The notes under the pieces: generated by a model
The model's input: the letters and a program-made list of their open reading frames with translations, nothing else
Databases searched by the model: none
What the model was told of the DNA's origin: nothing
Program-made: the position numbers and the translations under genes
From: Streptomyces cathayae
GTDB taxonomy: Bacteria > Actinomycetota > Actinomycetes > Streptomycetales > Streptomycetaceae
Assembly: GCF_029760955.1 (NCBI RefSeq)
Contig: NZ_CP121682.1
Span: 6,262,001-6,326,000, forward strand
DNA: 64,000 nucleotides
Direction of reading: 5' to 3'
Shown here: positions 37,280 to 44,970 of the stretch, piece by piece
Layout of the letters: every line of letters begins with the position of its first letter
Numbering within the stretch: position 1 is the stretch's first letter

Positions 37280-37678
37280 GTGGCAGTTACCTTGCGCTCG
37301 AACGCGAACATCACGTTCCAGTGCGCCTTTCACGTGGTGTGGTGCCCGAAGTGCCGGCGCCGTGTGCTGGGCGGGCGGATCGAAGCGCGGCTGGAGGAGA
37401 TCATCCGGGAGGTCGTGGCCGAGAAGGGTGCGTGGCTGGTCGAGTTGGAGGTCATGCCGGACCACGTTCACCTCCTGGTGGAGGTCGACCCGCAGTTCGG
37501 TGTGCACCGGCTCGTGAAGGCGGTCAAGGGTCGGCCCTCCCGCGTGCTGCGGGAGGAGTTCCCGGCGCTGAAGTCGCGCCTGCCCACGCTGTGGACCAAC
37601 AGCTACTTCGTCGCCACTGTCGGCAGCGCACAGCTGGAGGTCGTGAAGAAGTACGTCGAGAGCCAGAAAAACGTCTGA
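37280..37678 (+). CDS. tnpA: IS200/IS605 transposase TnpA (Y1 HUH endonuclease)
   Basis: A 132-residue Y1 transposase that cuts and rejoins single-stranded DNA at the element's hairpin ends. The HUH pair is in 'EVMPDHVHLLVEVDP', the catalytic Tyr in 'LEVVKKYVESQKNV', and the start of the fold in 'NITFQCAFHVVWCPKCRRRV'. All catalytic positions look intact. GTG 37280 is favoured over the upstream ATG at 37223 because homologues start here. It precedes tnpB by 15 bp. Confidence 0.93.
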   Translation: MAVTLRSNANITFQCAFHVVWCPKCRRRVLGGRIEARLEEIIREVVAEKGAWLVELEVMPDHVHLLVEVDPQFGVHRLVKAVKGRPSRVLREEFPALKSRLPTLWTNSYFVATVGSAQLEVVKKYVESQKNV

Positions 37679-37693
37679 GGAGGGAGGTGGACC

Positions 37694-38935
37694 ATGCTGG
37701 CCGGACGGAAGTACCGGCTCGGCCTCACGGCCGAGCAGGCGGAGATGGCGGAGGAGTTCGGGAACATCTGCCGGTCGGTGTGGAACACCGCTCTCGAACA
37801 GCGCCGCGAGTACCGGCGGCGCGGGGCGTGGATGAACTACGTCCCGCAGGCTGCCGAGCTGGCCGACGCCAAGCGCGAGTACGAGTGGCTGCGCGCCGCC
37901 CCCTCGCATGTCCTCCAGCAGACCCTGAAGGACCTCGACAAGGCATGCCGGACCCACGGCACATTCAAGGTCCGCTGGCGCTCCAAGGCCTGCTGGAACC
38001 CCTCGTTCAGGTTCCCCGCCGGGAACCTCGTCACAGTGGAACGGCTGAACCGCGCATGGGGCCGCGCGAAGCTGCCCAAGCTGGGCTGGGTCACCTTCCG
38101 CTGGTCCCGTCACCCCGGCGGCGAGATCCGCTCCGCCACCGTCTCCCGCAAGGCCGGGCACTGGTACATCTCCTTCCTCGTCGAGGACGGCATCCTCACC
38201 CCCGGGCGCCATGCGGGCACGCCAGTCGGGATCGACCGGGGCGTCGTCGTCGCGGCGGCCACGAGCACAGGCGACTTCCACGACCGCGAGTTCGTTACCG
38301 CCGGGGAGAAGTCCCGATACCGGCGTCTTCAGCAGCGTCTAGCCCGGTCGAAGAAGGGCTCGGCGAACCGCCGCAAGACCCTCGCGGCGATGAACCGGAT
38401 CATGGGCCGGGTCACCGACAGGCGCGCCGACTTCTGCGCGCAGACAGCGAACCGGCTCACCACCCGCCACAGCGTGGTGGTGCTGGAGGACCTGCGCACG
38501 AAGAACATGACCGCTTCGGCCAAGGGCACGAAGGCAGAACCCGGCCGCAACGTCTGCCAGAAAGCCGGACTGAACCGGGCGATCCTTGACAAGGGCTGGC
38601 ACCGCATGGAGCTGGCCATCCGCAACGCAGCACGCTCGACCGGCACCGAAGTGGTCCTGGTCAACCCCGCGTACACGTCGCAGACGTGCAACCGGTGCGG
38701 GCACGTGGATGCGAAGAACCGTGAGAGCCAAGCGGCCTTCGTATGCACGTCCTGCGGCCACCGGGACCACGCCGACGTGAACGCCGCGAAGAACATCCTC
38801 AGCGCGGCGGGACACGCCGTGCCAGCCTGTGGAGACCTCGCCGTTGGGCGGTCGGTGAAGCAGGAACTTCCGGGACCCCGCGAGGCAGTACCGGTCCAAC
38901 TTGCTTTCGAGCTGGTTGGAATCCCCCGGCTTTAG
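37694..38935 (+). CDS. tnpB: TnpB, RNA-guided RuvC endonuclease
   Basis: A 413-residue TnpB of the IS200/IS605 family, the ancestor type of Cas12. Known TnpBs use an omega-RNA from the right end of the element to cut DNA and keep the element in place. The split RuvC catalytic residues are present: Asp in 'PVGIDRGVVVAAATSTG', Glu in 'VVVLEDLRTKNM', Asp in 'RDHADVNAAKNI'. The zinc-finger Cys are in 'TCNRCGHVDA' and 'FVCTSCGHRDHADV'. GGAGGGAGGTGG lies directly before the ATG. The C-terminal codons overlap the omega-RNA-coding region. No frameshift or stop; probably active. Confidence 0.94.
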   Translation: MLAGRKYRLGLTAEQAEMAEEFGNICRSVWNTALEQRREYRRRGAWMNYVPQAAELADAKREYEWLRAAPSHVLQQTLKDLDKACRTHGTFKVRWRSKACWNPSFRFPAGNLVTVERLNRAWGRAKLPKLGWVTFRWSRHPGGEIRSATVSRKAGHWYISFLVEDGILTPGRHAGTPVGIDRGVVVAAATSTGDFHDREFVTAGEKSRYRRLQQRLARSKKGSANRRKTLAAMNRIMGRVTDRRADFCAQTANRLTTRHSVVVLEDLRTKNMTASAKGTKAEPGRNVCQKAGLNRAILDKGWHRMELAIRNAARSTGTEVVLVNPAYTSQTCNRCGHVDAKNRESQAAFVCTSCGHRDHADVNAAKNILSAAGHAVPACGDLAVGRSVKQELPGPREAVPVQLAFELVGIPRL

Positions 38936-38955
38936 CCGTGGGGAGGAAGTCAACT
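38700..38955 (+). ncRNA. Probable omega-RNA at the tnpB 3' end
   Basis: In this family the guide RNA is processed from the tnpB 3' end and the right-end hairpin, with the guide being the bases after the element. The hairpin CCCCCGGC-TTTA-GCCGTGGGG (38923-38943) with GAGGAAGTCAAC after it fits the right end; the guide would be read from about 38956 onward. The 5' end is an estimate from other elements. Confidence 0.5.
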
Positions 38956-39225
38956 GTCAGTCCCCGCAGTCCGAAGGACGCCGTACGATCGCAGCCGGAC
39001 GGGCGGGGACGCCGAACGCCTCGCAGAGCGCAGGAAAGACCAGAACGGAACTCCCGGTGCAGCGCGTTGAGGCAAAAAGTCCCGGCAAGGCCGGACGAAT
39101 CAGGCCGGAATGCCTGGACTTCGGGCCAGGGAGCCGGTAAACGTCGAGGGACACATACCAGGACGCGCCGGGCGGCGCCGGTCGCGGGATCACCTGATGA
39201 GCCACTTCGGACCCTGGGGGCCGCG
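38956..39225. other. Flank between the IS element and the slipin gene
   Basis: 270 bp with no supported gene. It holds the slipin promoter and any guide sequence of the omega-RNA at its left edge. Confidence 0.4.
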
Positions 39226-40083
39226 ATGGTCGAGGAACTGGTGGCGGCGGGAGTGGTGCTGGCGTCCGTCGGAGCGGTCGGTCTGCTGTCGGCGGCGCGG
39301 GTCGTCAAGCAGTACGAGCGCGGGGTGGTCCTCCGGCTCGGCAGGCTCCGCCCCCAGGTGCGGGGGCCGGGGCTCACGCTGGTCGTTCCGTTCGTGGAGC
39401 AGCTGCACAAGGTCAATCTGCAGATCGTCACGATGCCGGTGCCCGCGCAGGAGGGCATCACCCGGGACAACGTCACCGTGCGGGTGGACGCGGTCGTCTA
39501 CTTCAAGGTCGTCGACGCCTCCGCCGCACTCATCAACGTCGAGGACTACCGGTTCGCGGTCTCCCAGATGGCGCAGACCTCACTGCGTTCCATCATCGGC
39601 AAGAGCGACCTCGACGATCTGCTGTCCGACCGGGAGAAACTGAACCAGGGGCTGGAGTTGATGATCGACAGCCCGGCGGTCGGCTGGGGCGTGCAGATCG
39701 ACCGGGTCGAGATCAAGGACGTCTCGCTGCCCGACACGATGAAGCGGTCCATGGCCCGGCAGGCGGAGGCCGACCGCGAGCGGCGGGCCCGGGTCATCAA
39801 CGCCGACGCCGAACTGCAGGCGTCGAAGAAACTGGCCGAGGCCGCCCAGCAGATGGAGGAGACGCCGTCCGCGCTGCAGCTGCGGCTGCTGCAGACGATC
39901 GTGGCGGTCGCGGCCGAGAAGAACTCCACCCTGGTGCTGCCCTTCCCGGTGGAGCTGCTGCGCTTTTTGGAACGGTCCGCCCAGCCGCCGGCACAGGGCC
40001 CGGTGGAGCAGCGTCGGTCCACCCCGTCCCGCTCGAACGGGGATCAGGAAGAGGCGAATTCAAGCCAGGGTCAGACGCCCTGA
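39226..40083 (+). CDS. Slipin/SPFH (band 7) membrane protein
   Basis: A 285-residue stomatin-like protein. One N-terminal transmembrane helix (VVLASVGAVGLLSAARVV) leads to the SPFH/band 7 domain: 'QYERGVVLRLGRLRPQVRGP', 'GITRDNVTVRVDAVVYFKVV', 'QTSLRSIIGKSDLDDLLSDR', and a charged coiled-coil ('DRERRARVINADAELQASKK'). The C-terminus is disordered and hydrophilic. Slipins form membrane microdomain oligomers, and many work with an NfeD partner, none of which is next to this gene. The ATG has GGGGG 5 bases upstream. Confidence 0.9.
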   Translation: MVEELVAAGVVLASVGAVGLLSAARVVKQYERGVVLRLGRLRPQVRGPGLTLVVPFVEQLHKVNLQIVTMPVPAQEGITRDNVTVRVDAVVYFKVVDASAALINVEDYRFAVSQMAQTSLRSIIGKSDLDDLLSDREKLNQGLELMIDSPAVGWGVQIDRVEIKDVSLPDTMKRSMARQAEADRERRARVINADAELQASKKLAEAAQQMEETPSALQLRLLQTIVAVAAEKNSTLVLPFPVELLRFLERSAQPPAQGPVEQRRSTPSRSNGDQEEANSSQGQTP

Positions 40084-40351
40084 ATCACCCTGCGGGTTAC
40101 CCGCTCGTAGTGTTTGCGGTGTGAAGCTGCCCGCGTGTCCATGACCTGTCAGGACATAGAGGGTGCATGGACGTTGCCGTACGTGCGTCCTGAAGTCGGC
40201 CTTGTGTGCTCCCTGTGGGCCTCGGAATAGTGGGCGGCGTTCAACCAGCAGGGGTGCGGCCTTTTTTGTGTGCCGCCCCCGTAGCCGTAAGCCTTCCGGT
40301 CCGTGAGGTCCCCACAACCTCCCGGACCGTCCCCCCACAGGAGGTCGTGAG

Positions 40352-41434
40352 TTGAAGCACCGACGCATGCCCAGGCGGCGCGTTGCCATGACGGGTGCGG
40401 GCATCGCCGCGCTGGTCGCCGCGGGAGTCACCTTTCAGACTGCGAACGCCAGTGAGACCCCGGAGGTCTCCACGCCCCGGACTCTCTCGATCGCGGCGGC
40501 CGGAAACCTCGCCTCGACGCTCGTCGAGGACCTCGGCGCCGACGCGGCGGGAACGTACTACGACGCGAAGAGCAAGAGCCTCGTGGTGAACGTGCTCGAC
40601 GAGGCCGCCGCCGAGACCGTCGAGGCGGCCGGCGCCGAGGCGAGAGTCGTGGCGAACTCCCTCGCCGAGCTGAAGAGCGCGCGCACCACCCTCACGCAGG
40701 ACGCGACCATCCCGGGTACCTCCTGGGTGACCGACCCGACCACCAACAAGGTCGTGGTCACCGCGGACCGCACGGTCTCCGAGGCCGAGTGGGCCACCCT
40801 GACGAAGGTCGTCGACGGGCTCGGGGCCAAGGCCGAACTCCAGCGCACCAAGGATGAGTTCAAGACCTTCGTCGCGGGCGGCGACGCCATCACCGGAAAC
40901 GGCGGGCGCTGCTCGCTCGGCTTCAACGTGACCAAGGGCGGCGAGCCGTTCTTCCTCACCGCCGGGCACTGCACCGAGGGTATCTCCACGTGGTCGGACT
41001 CCTCCGGCACCGTGATCGGCGAGAACGAGGCGTCCAGCTTCCCGGGCGACGACTACGGCCTGGTCAAGTACACCGCCGACGTGGACCGTCCGAGCGAGGT
41101 GAACCTCTATGACGGCTCCACGCAGGCGATCTCCGGCGCCGCCGAGGCCACCGTCGGCATGCAGGTCACCCGCAGCGGCTCCACGACCCAGGTGCACTCC
41201 GGCACGGTCACGGGCCTGGACGCTACCGTGAACTACGGCAACGGCGACATCGTCAACGGCCTGATCCAGACCGACGTCTGCGCCGAGCCGGGCGACAGCG
41301 GCGGCTCGCTCTTCTCGGGCAGCAGCGCGGTGGGTCTCACCTCCGGCGGCAGCGGCAACTGCACCTCCGGCGGTACGACCTTCTTCCAGTCGGTGACGGA
41401 GGCCCTCTCGGCGACCGGCACCCGGATCGGCTGA
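40352..41434 (+). CDS. Streptogrisin-type secreted protease with longer pro-region (S1E)
   Basis: A 360-residue chymotrypsin-like protease. The signal peptide (about 35 residues, ending near TANASE) is followed by a longer pro-domain than in the first paralogue, of the alpha-lytic type ('[20 protein letters not shown]', '[20 protein letters not shown]'). The mature region starts near '[18 protein letters not shown]'. Triad: His in [11 protein letters not shown], Asp in '[11 protein letters not shown]', Ser in '[14 protein letters not shown]'. A TTG start at 40352 is set by AGGAGGT with 6-nt spacing; a GTG at 40347 would run into a stop. About 3.5 kb from the first paralogue, probably an old duplication. 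Confidence 0.94.
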   Translation: MKHRRMPRRRVAMTGAGIAALVAAGVTFQTANASETPEVSTPRTLSIAAAGNLASTLVEDLGADAAGTYYDAKSKSLVVNVLDEAAAETVEAAGAEARVVANSLAELKSARTTLTQDATIPGTSWVTDPTTNKVVVTADRTVSEAEWATLTKVVDGLGAKAELQRTKDEFKTFVAGGDAITGNGGRCSLGFNVTKGGEPFFLTAGHCTEGISTWSDSSGTVIGENEASSFPGDDYGLVKYTADVDRPSEVNLYDGSTQAISGAAEATVGMQVTRSGSTTQVHSGTVTGLDATVNYGNGDIVNGLIQTDVCAEPGDSGGSLFSGSSAVGLTSGGSGNCTSGGTTFFQSVTEALSATGTRIG

Positions 41435-41473
41435 TCCACCCGCGGTACCCGTAACACCCGCGGTACGCACACG

Positions 41474-41508
41474 GACGTCCCGTCCCTCTCTGCGAGGGGC
41501 GGGACGTC
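41474..41508 (+). terminator. Terminator after the second streptogrisin gene
   Basis: A stem formed by GACGTCCCGTCCCTCT and AGGGGCGGGACGTC around a short loop, ending in TTCCGTGTGT. One mismatch or bulge in the stem. Confidence 0.75.
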
Positions 41509-41653
41509 TTCCGTGTGTCCGCCCGGCGCGGGAGGTGCGGTCGCTGCGCGAAAGTCTACCGCGCATCGCGCCCGACGGGGCGTTTTATCACCTTTGGTGA
41601 CCCATTATCAGGTGACGCCGCACGCCGTCGGCGGGCGTGGAGATTTTTTACCG

Positions 41654-41691
41654 ACCCGTAACTTCCCCGCAGGGCTACTCACCCGTAACTT
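41654..41691 (+). promoter_or_regulatory. 11-bp direct repeats upstream of the lipase gene
   Basis: ACCCGTAACTT occurs at 41654-41664 and 41681-41691, a period of 27 bp, with a TTGACG just after the second copy (41690-41695). The arrangement suits an activator binding upstream of a -35 element. The factor is unknown. Confidence 0.45.
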
Positions 41692-41775
41692 GACGAGTGA
41701 ACAACATCCTCGTGATCCGGGTCACAGGGCGCAAGGCCGTCGCACTCTCCCCTCGACGTGCAAGGAGATCACACG

Positions 41776-42636
41776 ATGCTGCCCTGGAAGCGAGTGGCCA
41801 GACCGCTGGCCGCACTCCTGCTGGCCGCCGCGGCCGTCACCGTCCCCACCACCGGTGCCCACGCCGCGGCTTCATCCAGCTCGGGCTGGAACGACTACAC
41901 CTGCAAGCCGTCCGCCGCCCACCCCCGCCCCGTCGTCCTGGTCCACGGCACCTTCGGGAACTCCGTCGACAACTGGCTGGGCCTCGCGCCCTATCTGAAG
42001 CACCGCGGCTACTGCGTCTTCTCCCTCGACTACGGTCAGCTCGCCGGTGTCCCCCTCTTCCACGGCCTCGGCCCCATCGAGCGGTCCGCGGAACAACTCG
42101 ACGCCTTCGTCGACAAGGTGCTCGCCGCGACCGGCGCCACCAAGGCCGACCTCGTCGGGCACTCGCAGGGCGGCATGATGCCCCGCTACTACCTCAAGTT
42201 CCTCGGCGGGGCCGACGAGGTGAACGCCCTCGTCGGGATCGCCCCCAGCAACCACGGCACCACCCTCGGCGGCCTCACCAACCTGCTGCCCTACTTCCCG
42301 GGCGCCGGGGACCTGCTGAACGAGACCACCCCCGCCCTCGCCCAGCAGATCACCGGCTCCGCCTTCCTCACCAAGCTGAACGCGGGCGGCGACACCGTGC
42401 CCGGCGTCCGCTACACCGTCCTCGCCACCCGGTACGACGAGGTGGTCACCCCCTACCGCAGTCAGTACCTGAGCGGACCGAACGTACGCAACGTCCTGCT
42501 CCAGGACCTGTGCCCGCTCGACCTGTCCGAGCATCTGGCGATCGCGCTGTTCGACCGGATCGCCTTCCACGAAGTCGCCAACGCCCTCGATCCGGCCAAC
42601 GCCCGACCCACCACCTGCGCTTCGGTGTTCAGCTGA
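41776..42636 (+). CDS. Secreted alpha/beta-hydrolase lipase
   Basis: A 286-residue exported lipase. A signal peptide (hydrophobic 'PLAALLLAAAAVTVPTTG', AHA cleavage) precedes the hydrolase fold. Visible are 'PVVLVHGTFGNSVDNW' (oxyanion HG), the nucleophile elbow GHSQGGMMPRYYLKFLG, the Asp region 'RYTVLATRYDEVVTPY', and the catalytic His in 'SEHLAIALFDRIAF'. Streptomyces lipases of this group hydrolyse triglycerides; two of the four Cys may form a disulfide. ATG 41776 has AAGGAG 8 bases ahead. A terminator shared with the LPMO gene follows. Confidence 0.9.
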   Translation: MLPWKRVARPLAALLLAAAAVTVPTTGAHAAASSSSGWNDYTCKPSAAHPRPVVLVHGTFGNSVDNWLGLAPYLKHRGYCVFSLDYGQLAGVPLFHGLGPIERSAEQLDAFVDKVLAATGATKADLVGHSQGGMMPRYYLKFLGGADEVNALVGIAPSNHGTTLGGLTNLLPYFPGAGDLLNETTPALAQQITGSAFLTKLNAGGDTVPGVRYTVLATRYDEVVTPYRSQYLSGPNVRNVLLQDLCPLDLSEHLAIALFDRIAFHEVANALDPANARPTTCASVFS

Positions 42637-42663
42637 CACGTGTAGCAGGTGACACGTGTAGCA
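42634..42663 (+). repeat. 14-bp direct repeat at the lipase stop
   Basis: TGACACGTGTAGCA at 42634-42647 (its first three bases are the lipase stop codon) and again at 42650-42663, with a weaker third copy near 42667. Looks like a short tandem duplication. Confidence 0.6.
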
Positions 42664-42710
42664 AGTGGCATGTACAGCCGGTGACCCGTGCGGTCGCTGA
42701 GACGCATGCC

Positions 42711-42747
42711 GGGGGCCTGTCCGGCCTGAGCCGCCGGACGGGCCCCC
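42711..42747. terminator. Bidirectional terminator, lipase / LPMO genes
   Basis: 15-bp arms (42711-42725 and 42733-42747) with one mismatch, loop CTGAGCC. It lies between the convergent lipase and LPMO genes. Confidence 0.8.
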
Positions 42748-42766
42748 GGGTACGGGCGGAGTCGGA

Positions 42767-43855
42767 TCAGCGACCGTTGCGTCCGCTCGCCGTGCGCCGC
42801 CGGTTGGAGGCGAACAGCGCCGCCGAACCGAGCGCCAGCGTCGCGGCTCCGCCGACCATCAGGTACGGGGTGTTCCCATCGCCCCCGGTCTCCGCGAGGT
42901 TCTCCGAAGCACCGGCCGCCTTGGGCTGGTTGGGGGCGGCCTCGGTGGTGTCGTCGGGGGCGTCGCCGGCCGCCGCGCCGGAGCCGTCGTCCGTGGTGTC
43001 ACCGGTGGTGCCGTCGGCCGCCGGGGTCGGCTGTGCCGTGGTGTGCGGGTCGTCGTCCCCGTGCCCGTGGTTCTCGATGGTCGACTTCTCGGCGCCCTCC
43101 TCGACCTGCTCCTCGGAGGGGGCGGAGGCGGCCGGCGCCGGGGCGGCCGCGCTCTTGGGCGTGTCGCCGCCGGACGCGGCGCCGCTGCCGGCGGTGTTCT
43201 TGTTCGCGGTGCTTCCGCTCGTCCCGCCGAACGTGACGTCCGAGCAGGAGTAGAACGCCTCCGGGCTGTCCGAGCGCTGCCACACCGCGTACAGCAGCTG
43301 CTTGCCGGAGCGCTCGGGGAGGGTGCCGGTGAACGTGTAGAAACCGCCGGAGGCGGCCGGGTCGGTGGAGGTCGCCACCGGGTTCGCCAGATCCAGGTCG
43401 CCCCAGCCCAGCGGCTTGGACGGGTCGTAGCCGGGCTTGGTGATGTACACCTCGAAGGTGCCCTTGTGAGGGGCGGTCACCCGGTACTTGAAGGTGTACG
43501 AGCCGCTGCTCACCGCAGTGGTCGGCCAGTCGTCGCGGACCAGGTCGAGTCCCTTGAACGCCTCGTTGTTCGCACTGCAGAGCTTGCCGTCGGGGATGAG
43601 CTCCTCGTGGCGTCCGCCCGCGTCGCCGATGCGCACGCCGTTCCAGTCGTAGAGCGCCTGGGTGCCGCCGGCCGCGACCGCCGCCTGGCACGCCGCCGAC
43701 TTCGGGCTCTCCGGTCCCTCGGCGAAGCACTGCGCGACCCTGCTGACCGGGTCGCCCATCGAACCGTGCGCGGCCGCCGGTGCGGCGGACAGCCCGGTCA
43801 GGGCGAGCGGGACGATACCGACGGCGGCGACGGCGGCCTTGCGGCGTGCGGTCAT
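42767..43855 (-). CDS. AA10 lytic polysaccharide monooxygenase, sortase-anchored
   Basis: A 362-residue copper enzyme that oxidatively cleaves chitin or cellulose chains. After the signal peptide ('LALTGLSAAPAAA') the mature enzyme starts at His (HGSMGDPVSR), one arm of the copper histidine brace. The AA10 catalytic domain follows ('LYDWNGVRIGDAGGRHEELI', 'FKYRVTAPHKGTFEVYITKP', 'FYSCSDVTF'), then a disordered acidic linker of about 120 residues, then LAETG, a hydrophobic helix and a basic end: a class E sortase signal. So the enzyme is tethered to the cell wall instead of freely secreted. GAGGAG precedes the ATG by 10 bases. Confidence 0.92.
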   Translation of the reverse strand: MTARRKAAVAAVGIVPLALTGLSAAPAAAHGSMGDPVSRVAQCFAEGPESPKSAACQAAVAAGGTQALYDWNGVRIGDAGGRHEELIPDGKLCSANNEAFKGLDLVRDDWPTTAVSSGSYTFKYRVTAPHKGTFEVYITKPGYDPSKPLGWGDLDLANPVATSTDPAASGGFYTFTGTLPERSGKQLLYAVWQRSDSPEAFYSCSDVTFGGTSGSTANKNTAGSGAASGGDTPKSAAAPAPAASAPSEEQVEEGAEKSTIENHGHGDDDPHTTAQPTPAADGTTGDTTDDGSGAAAGDAPDDTTEAAPNQPKAAGASENLAETGGDGNTPYLMVGGAATLALGSAALFASNRRRTASGRNGR

Positions 43856-44055
43856 GGGGCAGCAACTCCTCGGAACGATCACTGGACTTGGGGGGAATCC
43901 CGTGGGGGGACGGGTCAGAAACTAGCCCCAGGGAACAGTGGAATCGCCTGGCAGAGGCTGTGCGAGGAGATCCTTATGGCCGCGTTAAGGAAGCGCTCAG
44001 GCTGAGATCAGGTAGCAGCCCGAGCGGCGTGACGGACGCCGCCGACCGGAGGGGC

Positions 44056-44190
44056 TCAGCCGTCCGGCCACCAGGTGCGGGCGATGTCCTCGCGGATCTC
44101 CGGGCGTGCGGCCGGGCGCTCGTCGGTCTTCTCGCGGATCCGGCGGGCTTCCGTCTTCTTCGGGGGCTTCTGTGCGGTGACACGGCGCAT
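44056..44190 (-). CDS. 44-residue basic microprotein
   Basis: A very short gene: MRRVTAQKPPKKTEARRIRE, then a charged helical-looking stretch, ending RTWWPDG. AAGGAGG lies 6 bases before the ATG at 44190, one of the best ribosome sites in the region, and the basic/acidic alternation looks like a real protein. I think similar ones occur in other streptomycetes. Function unknown; possible RNA or ribosome association is only a guess. Lies between the LPMO and methyltransferase genes. Confidence 0.6.
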   Translation of the reverse strand: MRRVTAQKPPKKTEARRIREKTDERPAARPEIREDIARTWWPDG

Positions 44191-44303
44191 GGCTGCCTCC
44201 TTCGGGGTCCACGGACACCGCGGTCTCGCAGGGGTGGACCTTTCGGGGGAGAGTTCCTCATCGGTCCCGATCTGTCTGTGGCCCCGGTCACGAATCGATT
44301 GTC

Positions 44304-44319
44304 AGTGGCAGCTGCCACT
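44304..44319. promoter_or_regulatory. Perfect 16-bp palindrome at the methyltransferase start
   Basis: AGTGGCAGCTGCCACT, ending 8 bases before the ATG at 44328, where it would cover the -10 region and start site. No ribosome site is present, so the gene is probably leaderless; binding here would block initiation. Confidence 0.55.
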
Positions 44320-44327
44320 CTTGCCCC

Positions 44328-44945
44328 ATGACCGACGAGAGTGACGTCACGGGCACGGCGGGTGTCGACTGGGACCTGGCGGCCGCGGCCTTCGACGAGG
44401 AACCGGATCACGGGCTGCGCGATCCCCGGGTGCGCGAGGCCTGGGCCGGGCGGCTGCGTTCCTGGCTGCCCGCCCGGGCGGGCGATGTCCTGGACCTCGG
44501 CTGCGGCACCGGCAGCCTGTCCCTGCTCGCCGCAGCGCAGGGACACCGGGTGACCGGAGTCGACCGGTCCCCGGCCATGGTGGCGCTCGCCCGGGAGAAG
44601 CTCGCCGGACGTGACGCGGTGTTCCTCGTCGGTGACGCCGCGGCGCCACCGACGAGGGAGCGGCGTCACGACGTCGTTCTCGTACGGCATGTGCTGTGGA
44701 CGCTGCCCGATCCGGCCCGGGTGCTGCGGCACTGGCGGGGGCTGCTGCGTCCCGGCGGCCGGCTGGTGCTGGTCGAAGGAGTGTGGGGCACGGTGAGCCC
44801 CGTCGGCATACCGGTGGACCGGCTCACCTCGCTCCTCGCCCCGTTCGCCGGACACCTGCGGGTCGAGAGGTTGTCGGACGAGACGGCACTGTGGGGGAGG
44901 GAGGTGGGCGACGAACGGTACGTGGTGGTCGCGACGCCGGAGTGA
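44328..44945 (+). CDS. Class I SAM-dependent methyltransferase
   Basis: A 205-residue Rossmann-fold methyltransferase. The SAM site is 'GDVLDLGCGTGSLSLLAAAQ' (motif I), with 'GVDRSPAMVALAREKL' and 'LVRHVLWTLPDPARVLRHWR' after it. The fold is of the UbiE/SAM small-molecule type; the substrate cannot be inferred. The start has no ribosome site; a 16-bp palindrome just upstream suggests a dedicated repressor. It ends a few bases before the convergent DUF402 gene. Confidence 0.88.
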   Translation: MTDESDVTGTAGVDWDLAAAAFDEEPDHGLRDPRVREAWAGRLRSWLPARAGDVLDLGCGTGSLSLLAAAQGHRVTGVDRSPAMVALAREKLAGRDAVFLVGDAAAPPTRERRHDVVLVRHVLWTLPDPARVLRHWRGLLRPGGRLVLVEGVWGTVSPVGIPVDRLTSLLAPFAGHLRVERLSDETALWGREVGDERYVVVATPE

Positions 44946-44970
44946 GGTGAGCCCGGTCGGGCCCGGCTCC

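Larger units (their letters stand above)
37185..38955 (+). mobile_element. IS200/IS605-family insertion sequence (tnpA + tnpB)
   Basis: A complete element of the single-strand-transposing type. At the left end a hairpin CCCCGG-GCTTCAGTT-CTGGGG lies at 37191-37211; then tnpA and tnpB on the same strand; at the right end a hairpin CCCCCGGC-TTTA-GCCGTGGGG at 38923-38943, just past the tnpB stop. Such elements have no terminal inverted repeats and no target duplication, so the exact ends are inferred from the hairpins. It sits between two unrelated genes and disrupts neither. Confidence 0.85.
41435..41775. other. Region between second protease and lipase genes
   Basis: 341 bp without a gene. It contains the protease terminator (41474-41508), then an AT-rich tract (41578-41650) and two direct repeats at 41654 and 41681, described separately. 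Confidence 0.5.

Noticed and set aside
38901..39140. 79-codon frame running out of the IS right end
   Set aside because: It spans the right-end hairpin and has no start signal or family resemblance.
40084..40351. T-run (CCTTTTTTGTG near 40258) as a terminator after the slipin gene
   Set aside because: I could not build a convincing stem in front of the T-run.
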